Below, piece by piece: positions 4,232-10,219 of a stretch of 10,219 bases of DNA. Location: assembly GCA_002591705.1 (NCBI GenBank), contig PAAB01000048.1, forward strand, positions 25,267 through 35,485, given 5' to 3'. A model generated the notes under the pieces. It saw nothing but the letters and a program-made list of their open reading frames with translations. It had not been told where the DNA came from and ran no database searches. The translations under genes were made by a program, and so were the position numbers. Numbering within the stretch: position 1 is the first letter of the stretch; the number at the start of each line of letters is the position of its first letter. This DNA comes from Phycisphaerae bacterium (GTDB lineage: Bacteria; Planctomycetota; Phycisphaerae; Phycisphaerales; SM1A02).

Positions 4232-4873
4232 ATGTCAGTAATATCTTACGGAGTGTCTACCGAACTAGATGCTGTAAACTCAATCTTGATGAGCGTTGGA
4301 GAATCCCCAGTTAATACTATAACTAATGTGCAAAGCCCCGAAGTGGTTATGGCACAGACTACTCTAAGGCAAGTCTGCCGTGAGATACAATCTGAGGGAT
4401 GGTCATACAACACAGAGAATGAGTATCCTATTGACACCGATACCAACAACCAAGTGGTAGTTCCTAATAATATACTACAGATGGATCTTAATATATTCCA
4501 GCATGGAAAAGATTATGATGTAGTAAGACGTAGTGATAACGGTGTAGCTAAAGTGTATGATAAAAAAGGTCATACATTTACATTTACAAATGTTAGTAAA
4601 TTATTTTTTGATGTAATATGGATGATAGATTTTGAAGATCTACCACAACCATTTAAAGATTACATCACCGCTAGAGCCTGTAGAATCGCCTCTAACCGTA
4701 TGGTAAACAACCCGCAGTCTGCTAAGTTACTTGAAGCTGATGAAGCCTATGCAAGAGCAGCTGCACTTGAGTACGATGCAAAGCAAGGCGACTATAATAT
4801 CTTTAATGATTTCCAATATCAACAAGATGCAAATACCGTGTATCGTCCATTTAAAGTATTGAGAAGAATGTAA
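4232..4873 (+). CDS. Tail tube protein A (head-tail adaptor side), T7 gp11-like
   Basis: This 213-residue protein is slightly longer than T7 gp11 (about 196). The N-terminal segment TELDAVNSILMSVGESPVNT (residues 10-29) and the REIQSEGWSYNTE segment (50-62) match the T7 family pattern (AVNDIL..IGE..PV, QIQS.GW.FN). DFEDLPQPFKDYITARACR (about 135-153) and the C-terminal EADEAYARAAALEYD...GDYN are also typical. In the virion it forms the ring joining portal to nozzle. ATG 4232 lies only 3 bases after the terminator T-tract, leaving no room for a normal Shine-Dalgarno beyond the CCCCCTTTTTTT sequence, so translation may need read-through messages and A/U-rich initiation. It overlaps gp12 by one base (TAATG). 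Confidence 0.93.
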   Translation: MSVISYGVSTELDAVNSILMSVGESPVNTITNVQSPEVVMAQTTLRQVCREIQSEGWSYNTENEYPIDTDTNNQVVVPNNILQMDLNIFQHGKDYDVVRRSDNGVAKVYDKKGHTFTFTNVSKLFFDVIWMIDFEDLPQPFKDYITARACRIASNRMVNNPQSAKLLEADEAYARAAALEYDAKQGDYNIFNDFQYQQDANTVYRPFKVLRRM

Positions 4874-7860
4874 TGCCAACAGTAAATCAACGTATCCCAA
4901 ACTTTCTAGGGGGTGTATCTCAACAGCCAGATAAAATTAAATTTCCAGGACAGGTAAGGGTATGTGATAATGCTGTCCCAGACATAACATTTGGTTTGAA
5001 AAAACGTCCAGCTGGAGAGTTTGTTAAGACTTTAACTAACGCAAACAGTACAGGATTTTGGTACGAAATTTTGAGAGATGGTGACGAAAAATATATTGTA
5101 CAAATGACACCCGCTGCCAGTTATTCTGGTACAAAACCTATACGTATATGGGATCTATCAACTGGTGTAGAACAAAGTCTCACTAATAGTAATGGAGATT
5201 CTTTATTTCAATACATGCAGCAGACAGGTACACATAAAGAATATTCAATACAAACTATACAAGATTATACGATTATATGTAATCCACAAAAAACAGTAGG
5301 TACTACTGGAAATACCTTTTCACCTATCCATAGCGGGGACTATTCTTATGCTAGGCTTGATACTGTGGCTTATAATACTGAGTATATATTATATTCTGGT
5401 ACAGCACCTGCACCTAATACTTACTTCAGAGTAACCTCTGTTAAAGTAGACAGGATTGTTGGAGGCAGTGCACAAGGCCCAACCTTTGATGACTCAAACG
5501 AAGACCAAAGTAAATCTGGTACATTGACGTGGTCATTCTCTGGAGGTAGTGCAGTTAATACCAGTGGTGCACAAGTAGGTGGTACAAATATTACAGAAAA
5601 TATTGAGGGCAGTTTACAAGTTAATGGTAATAGTTTTATTGCTAATAATGTAGCAAACTATGATGGATCTGGTACAGAAGTATCTGATTTTTTAGGATAT
5701 ACTCAAGATTATGATGTTAGATACACTGCTACAGTAACTCTACAAGACGGTGGTTTAATTAGGACTACTAATAAATCTACTGCAGAAGGATTGTTTATAG
5801 ACATTAGTTTAGAGGGAGAGACTTATAGAATATCAGTTGAAGCTGTAGAACCAGTAACTACTTACAGAGATGTATCTGGTATAGCTTACTTTAAATCTCC
5901 AAAAAATCCAGACAATGGTGTGTTAAGTATGGCAACCATTCTAAGAGGTTTAAAAGATAAAGTTAATAGTGATCTATCTAACGTAACTGCTGAAGTTATA
6001 GGTAGTGGTTTGTTTATGCACGGTTCCGCTGCAGATGGTGTCAACTTTCTTGGTGGTGCTGTCAACGAAAACATGAGTGTTATTGGTCAAAAGGCACAAG
6101 ATATTAGTAGACTACCTGCTATGTGTAAACACGGGTATGTTGCTCAAATAGCTAACACTGCTGACTTAGACGTTGATGATTACTATGTAGAATTTATAGC
6201 TGATAATGGCGTGTCTGGAGCTGGTAGCTGGGAAGAATGTGTAAGACCTCATAATTTTTCATCTAATAGTGACCCCATGATTAAGGGTTTAGACCCTGCA
6301 ACAATGCCACATGCACTTATAAACAACCGTAATGGTACGTTTACATTTGTTAAATTAGATGAAGCTACAGCAAATTCACAAAATAATGAGAATTATTGGA
6401 AAGATAGAGCAGTAGGAGACAACGCATCCAACCCTTTTCCTACATTTAACGGGACAGAAATACAGGAAATATTCTTTCACAGAAATAGATTAGGGTTTAT
6501 TGCGGGTGAAAACATAGTAATGAGTAGACCTGGGGGGTACTTTAACTTCTTTATTGTGTCTGCTATATCCACCAGTGATGACAACCCTATAGATATAACA
6601 GTATCTGATGTAAAACCTGCGTTTATTAATCACACATTACCTATACAAAAAGGTTTATTGATGTTTAGTGATAACGGTCAGTTCTTATTATTTACTGAGT
6701 CAGATATATTTAGCCCTAAAACAGCCAGATTAAAAAAGGTTGCAAGTTACGAATGTGACTCTACCATACAACCTGTAGACCTTGGTACATCCGTACTGTT
6801 TACATCTAATGTATCAGCCTATGCTAGAGCATTTGAAGCTACAATATTAGATGATGATACACCGCCTAATATAACAGAACAGACTAGAGTAGTTCCAGAA
6901 TTTTTACCAAAAGATATAACTAAATCTGCTAACTCAGTACCTATTGGTCTTGTTACGTATGGCAAGAAAGGTGATACTTCAGTATATCATTATAAGTATT
7001 ACAACGCTGGTCAAAGACGTGAACAGTCTGCGTGGTATAGTTGGACATTGACAGGTACAATGCAACATATACTATATACAGGTGGTAGCTTTTTCACTGT
7101 TACACTACAAGGTAGTGATTATATCTTAAGTAGGTATGAATATGTAGCAGATGCTGATTCCACGAGAGCTTATGTATTAGGTGGCACAGTGTCTGATGTA
7201 GGTTCACCTCTTAAAACAGCTCGTTGGTTTGAACCATGCCTTGATAACCTAGCTATAGCAAGTGTTGTTACAGGCACTGCACAAACTACAACATCTCCTG
7301 AGAAGACAGTATTAACAATACCTTATACACCTACGGGTGCAACAAACTTCTTTATGATAGGTATTTCTGGTAACGATAGTGACGGTAACTCTATCGTTGG
7401 GGTTGTTAGAAAAGCAGATTCTGTTACTACAAATAGTGCAACATTTAATAATATAAATATCAGTAGCTCTGCTAAAGTAGCAGTAGGATATAGTTACACA
7501 AGTATCATAGAATTACCAACTTACTATCTTAACAGAGGAGAAGCCAGATATGATACTGACGGTGAGTTACGTATATCTGGACTTAATTTTGAGTTAGGTG
7601 TTAGTGGCCCTATGCAGTTTAAAATTATTCCAACATTATCTAGTCGTAGTACCTACACTCAGTTTGAGTCTGGTATGTTGACAAACAATAGTAATTTTAA
7701 CTCAGCTCCTGCTACACTATCTAAATCAGTACGAGTTCCTATACAAGCAAAAAACGAAAAGTATACTTTACAAATACAAATACCAGACCCATTTTCCACC
7801 GCTTTACTCTCAGCAAGCTGGGATGGCAACTACAACGAAAAAAGACATGTACGAAGGTAA
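4873..7860 (+). CDS. Tail tube protein B (nozzle), T7 gp12-like
   Basis: A 995-residue protein with the N-terminal motif PNFLGGVSQQPDKIKFPGQ (residues 9-27) of the T7 gp12 nozzle family and the diagnostic core FHRNRLGFIAGENIVMSRPG (535-554), YFNFF and DDNPIDITVSD. LLMFSDNGQFLLFTESDIFSPKTARLKK follows. Six copies normally form the beta-propeller nozzle at the tail tip, contacting gp11 and the tail fibres. T7 gp12 is about 794 residues; the extra length here lies mostly in the N-terminal half, about residues 150-330, Gly/Ser/Thr-rich and possibly a receptor or decoration domain. The start is set by TAATG coupling to gp11. The end overlaps the gp13-like gene by 38 bases if that gene starts at 7823. 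Confidence 0.96.
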   Translation: MPTVNQRIPNFLGGVSQQPDKIKFPGQVRVCDNAVPDITFGLKKRPAGEFVKTLTNANSTGFWYEILRDGDEKYIVQMTPAASYSGTKPIRIWDLSTGVEQSLTNSNGDSLFQYMQQTGTHKEYSIQTIQDYTIICNPQKTVGTTGNTFSPIHSGDYSYARLDTVAYNTEYILYSGTAPAPNTYFRVTSVKVDRIVGGSAQGPTFDDSNEDQSKSGTLTWSFSGGSAVNTSGAQVGGTNITENIEGSLQVNGNSFIANNVANYDGSGTEVSDFLGYTQDYDVRYTATVTLQDGGLIRTTNKSTAEGLFIDISLEGETYRISVEAVEPVTTYRDVSGIAYFKSPKNPDNGVLSMATILRGLKDKVNSDLSNVTAEVIGSGLFMHGSAADGVNFLGGAVNENMSVIGQKAQDISRLPAMCKHGYVAQIANTADLDVDDYYVEFIADNGVSGAGSWEECVRPHNFSSNSDPMIKGLDPATMPHALINNRNGTFTFVKLDEATANSQNNENYWKDRAVGDNASNPFPTFNGTEIQEIFFHRNRLGFIAGENIVMSRPGGYFNFFIVSAISTSDDNPIDITVSDVKPAFINHTLPIQKGLLMFSDNGQFLLFTESDIFSPKTARLKKVASYECDSTIQPVDLGTSVLFTSNVSAYARAFEATILDDDTPPNITEQTRVVPEFLPKDITKSANSVPIGLVTYGKKGDTSVYHYKYYNAGQRREQSAWYSWTLTGTMQHILYTGGSFFTVTLQGSDYILSRYEYVADADSTRAYVLGGTVSDVGSPLKTARWFEPCLDNLAIASVVTGTAQTTTSPEKTVLTIPYTPTGATNFFMIGISGNDSDGNSIVGVVRKADSVTTNSATFNNINISSSAKVAVGYSYTSIIELPTYYLNRGEARYDTDGELRISGLNFELGVSGPMQFKIIPTLSSRSTYTQFESGMLTNNSNFNSAPATLSKSVRVPIQAKNEKYTLQIQIPDPFSTALLSASWDGNYNEKRHVRR

Positions 7861-8293
7861 GTATATTAAGCCTTGCACACCAGAGTTAGCTTTGAGTGTA
7901 GGGCTTAACCTACGTTACGAAGATAGACGAGAAGCCGAAGAAACCACAGGATTATGTGCGGAGGCTTCTATTCTTCAATCATTTTATGAATCAACTTATT
8001 CCGTGTATTTCACGGTTCCCAACGGCAAGGCTGCTGGAGTGGCGGGAGTGACACCGCACAATCTAATATGGATGTTATGTACTGATGCCAGCACAGAATA
8101 TCCTCATACATTTGTTAAAGAAGCAAAACGCTGGGTAAACAGTTTACTTAATCCTTATTTGTGTAACCAAGCTGATATGCGTAATGAGTCACACATAAAA
8201 TTATTGAAACTTTTAGGATTTACTTTAGTTAATTATCATGTCTATAATGGAGTACCCTTAATACAATTTATTAAACCATGTGTACAGCAATAA
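7823..8293 (+). CDS. T7 gp13-like internal/assembly protein
   Basis: This 156-residue protein is comparable to T7 gp13 (138). Similarity is modest but shows a NESHIKLLKLLGFTLV segment (about residues 120-135) that mirrors T7 gp13 NTSHIRFLKTIGAVF, followed by a charged and aromatic C terminus. The aligned end resembles the last motif of acetyltransferase-like (GNAT) folds, but no acetyl-CoA loop is visible and enzymatic activity is not claimed. T7 gp13 is needed for virion assembly. The start could be ATG 7823 or ATG 7847 (MYEGKYIKP). The second has a purine-rich GAAAAAAG just upstream and looks at least as good, giving 148 residues. It sits between gp12 and gp14, as in T7, and overlaps both neighbours. 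Confidence 0.75.
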   Translation: MATTTKKDMYEGKYIKPCTPELALSVGLNLRYEDRREAEETTGLCAEASILQSFYESTYSVYFTVPNGKAAGVAGVTPHNLIWMLCTDASTEYPHTFVKEAKRWVNSLLNPYLCNQADMRNESHIKLLKLLGFTLVNYHVYNGVPLIQFIKPCVQQ

Positions 8294-9018
8294 CAGCAAT
8301 ATCTGCTATAATGGGTGGTGCTTCAGCTATAGCGGGCATATCAGAACAAAATCGAGCCCATGCAAATCAAGTTGATGCTGTTAACCGTAGCAATGCTATG
8401 GCAAGGCAGAACTATCTAAATCAAATACAAATATCTGCGTTTAACGATCAACGAAAAGGTGAGGTTTTTTCAGCTCAACTAAAAGCTGATGCTGCCTCAA
8501 GAGCTGCATACTTTAGACAAAAAGATCTAAACCAAGCTGAAGCTACGAGAGCTATTACAGCTCAAGATCAACAACTTAGAGAAAAAATAACAGAGCAAAT
8601 GTTTGCTAGTCAAGCTAATTTATCTAAAGCTATAAAAGCACAGGGTACATTATTAGCTAGTGGCATGCCAGCTGGACAATCTATGTTGTTAGAATTTAAT
8701 CAAATAGAAAGAGATCTAGGATTTGCACAAGCACAGATTGATGCTACAGTGTTTGATGCTACTAGAGCTTACGGTATAGAACGTTATGGAATTGACCTCG
8801 ATCAATACTCATCTAATGTTAAGGCAAATAATGCTATAACTACATCCGCTGCCGTAGCACCTACCGCATCATTTGAAACTGTACGTCCTATAGAACAAGC
8901 TGCTCCTCGAAAACCATCCCCACTTGGCCCCATACTTGGTGGTATTGGTACTGCATTTAAAACTGGTACGACCCTTGGTGGCGATACATTCTGGTCTGGT
9001 GGAGATTGGAGAGGATAA
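8278..9018 (+). CDS. Internal virion (core) protein, T7 gp14-like
   Basis: A 246-residue protein that begins MC and has a hydrophobic, small-residue N-terminal segment (about 3-21, Ala/Ile/Gly-rich), followed by a long Ala/Gln-rich helical region and a Gly-rich C terminus. This is the pattern of T7 gp14, which also begins MC. In T7 gp14 is ejected first and forms the outer-membrane pore of the DNA-delivery channel. Similarity is in pattern rather than exact motifs, and the gene position between gp13-like and gp15-like genes supports the call. The ATG at 8278 overlaps the upstream gene by 16 bases, suggesting coupled translation. Confidence 0.88.
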   Translation: MCTAITAISAIMGGASAIAGISEQNRAHANQVDAVNRSNAMARQNYLNQIQISAFNDQRKGEVFSAQLKADAASRAAYFRQKDLNQAEATRAITAQDQQLREKITEQMFASQANLSKAIKAQGTLLASGMPAGQSMLLEFNQIERDLGFAQAQIDATVFDATRAYGIERYGIDLDQYSSNVKANNAITTSAAVAPTASFETVRPIEQAAPRKPSPLGPILGGIGTAFKTGTTLGGDTFWSGGDWRG

Positions 9019-9024
9019 ATAATT

Positions 9025-10219
9025 ATGGCATATCAAAGAAGCACACAAGCTAGAGGTTTTAGAAACCGTGTAGCTCCAGATGAAACAAAAAGGTTATCAT
9101 CTATCGCAACTGGTCTTGAAAAAAATAGAATTAAAGACCTAAAAGCTATGACCCAACAAGCAAATGGGATTATAGCAGAACAAAAACGTGTTAACAGTTT
9201 AGAAGCTAAAGCTGACATTTACGAGCTTAACAATCTACGTAAATTTAGTAAAGAACTAAGTGGATTTTTAGATAGCACTTTAAAAAACGTAATACAACCT
9301 GTAGTTGAAGGTCAAATTAACGAAGGTATAAACGAAGGTATTAAAGCTAGTCAAGGTGACCAAGAAGCTCTTGAAGCTGTTAAATTATCAGATCAACAAG
9401 AACTTGAATTAAAAGAAAAAATATCAGAACAAAGATTAGCTACTGATACAGCAGTTAAAAATCAAGAAAATACATGGGATGAAGCTGGTTATGAAGCTAG
9501 CCTTAGACAAAAATATAGGTTACTTAATCTTAAGAAACAAAACTCTAACTTTGCTATAGGTTTTAGAAAAGGACTTCTTATGGAGTCTGCTACTGGATGG
9601 GATGCTTTTAGAGATAGTGTATTACTTGGATCATCAGACCATTCTCTTGCAAATGCTGAAGTACAGTTAGAAAATGGAGATACAGTTAAATTTTCTGATT
9701 ATTATTCTATTAAAGATTCTGATGTAAGAACAGAAATTTTAATGAAATTACAGAGAGCCTATATAGAAGAAAAGGGATCTGGTTTAAGTAAAGTTCTTGT
9801 AAATAAATATCTAACAAAACCAGTTTTAGAAAGAACAAATTTATTTGAACAAAAAGAATATCAAAGAGAAAGAGTTGAGTTTGCTACAAATCAATTAGAT
9901 GATTATATAGAAAGTTTAAAGATAGAAGATTTTGCTCCATTTGGTTCAGATAATTTAACAAGCGATCAGACAGAAGAAGATTTAAAAAAAGCTGATTTAG
10001 CAATTCAAGAAATGTTTTCTATATTTCCTGGAATTATGAAGGTATTGCATCCTAACGGAAGTTACAATGCTAAAGCTAAAGAAACTATGATGGCAGCTTT
10101 CATAGATCTTATGAAATCAGATAAATATAATAATATGGATAGTCAAAATGATATACTAGACTATCTTTCAAGTGACAGATTTTATCTTCCAGGTGTATCT
10201 AAAGTTACTGGTAGAACCG
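9025..10219 (+). CDS. Internal virion (core) protein, T7 gp15-like, N-terminal part
   Basis: ATG 9025 follows AGAGG (9010-9014) and opens a frame with no stop to the window end, giving 398 visible residues (MAYQRSTQARGFRNRVAPDE...). The product is Lys/Glu/Gln-rich and predicted largely helical, with coiled-coil-like stretches at about residues 30-60 and 115-155. A short imperfect repeat INEGINEGI lies near residue 105. In T7-like phages gp15 follows gp14 and forms the middle part of the ejected core that spans the periplasm; order, size and composition fit. Sequence motifs are weak, so the call rests mainly on position. The 3' end is missing. Confidence 0.8.
   Translation, partial: MAYQRSTQARGFRNRVAPDETKRLSSIATGLEKNRIKDLKAMTQQANGIIAEQKRVNSLEAKADIYELNNLRKFSKELSGFLDSTLKNVIQPVVEGQINEGINEGIKASQGDQEALEAVKLSDQQELELKEKISEQRLATDTAVKNQENTWDEAGYEASLRQKYRLLNLKKQNSNFAIGFRKGLLMESATGWDAFRDSVLLGSSDHSLANAEVQLENGDTVKFSDYYSIKDSDVRTEILMKLQRAYIEEKGSGLSKVLVNKYLTKPVLERTNLFEQKEYQRERVEFATNQLDDYIESLKIEDFAPFGSDNLTSDQTEEDLKKADLAIQEMFSIFPGIMKVLHPNGSYNAKAKETMMAAFIDLMKSDKYNNMDSQNDILDYLSSDRFYLPGVSKVTGRT

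Overview
The window is a piece of a T7-like cyanopodovirus genome, very probably a phage of marine Prochlorococcus or Synechococcus. Every supported gene lies on the + strand. The order scaffold, capsid, tail tube A, tail tube B, gp13-like, gp14-like and gp15-like is that of the T7 late region. The insert between scaffold and capsid carries cyanobacterial photosynthesis genes, the usual signature of a cyanophage. AT-rich structural genes and very Prochlorococcus-like NdhI residues (compared from memory) favour Prochlorococcus as host or gene donor.

Layout. 1-402 is the C-terminal end of the scaffolding protein, cut by the left edge. 413-967 holds a tightly packed run of very small, very basic genes, including a DUF6321-type protein. 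964-1095 encodes a high-light-inducible protein, followed by a strong hairpin and psbA (D1) at 1172-2230. Overlapping the psbA stop codon is ndhI, the 2x[4Fe-4S] subunit of photosynthetic complex I (NDH-1), apparently starting at a TTG. 2728-2778 folds as the glutamine-II (downstream-peptide) riboswitch pseudoknot and precedes a 16-residue peptide gene with the LxYRGxxY motif. About 180 bases without a gene but rich in stem-loops then form the leader of the capsid gene (3022-4191). A textbook rho-independent terminator follows the capsid gene, where T7 has its late terminator. Tail tube A, tail tube B, gp13-, gp14- and gp15-like internal virion proteins follow in overlapping or closely spaced order. 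The last runs off the right edge and is open for 398 codons.

How it fits together. D1 and Hli would keep photosystem II working during infection. NdhI is the peripheral-arm subunit that carries electrons in ferredoxin-driven cyclic flow around photosystem I, so it could help supply ATP for phage replication. The glutamine-sensing RNA and its peptide would add a nitrogen-status input. All of this sits next to the capsid gene and would be expressed with the late genes. The most notable content is ndhI and its junction with psbA, the riboswitch-peptide unit, and the unassigned structured RNA ahead of the capsid gene. No tRNA, CRISPR array, insertion sequence or attachment site was recognised.
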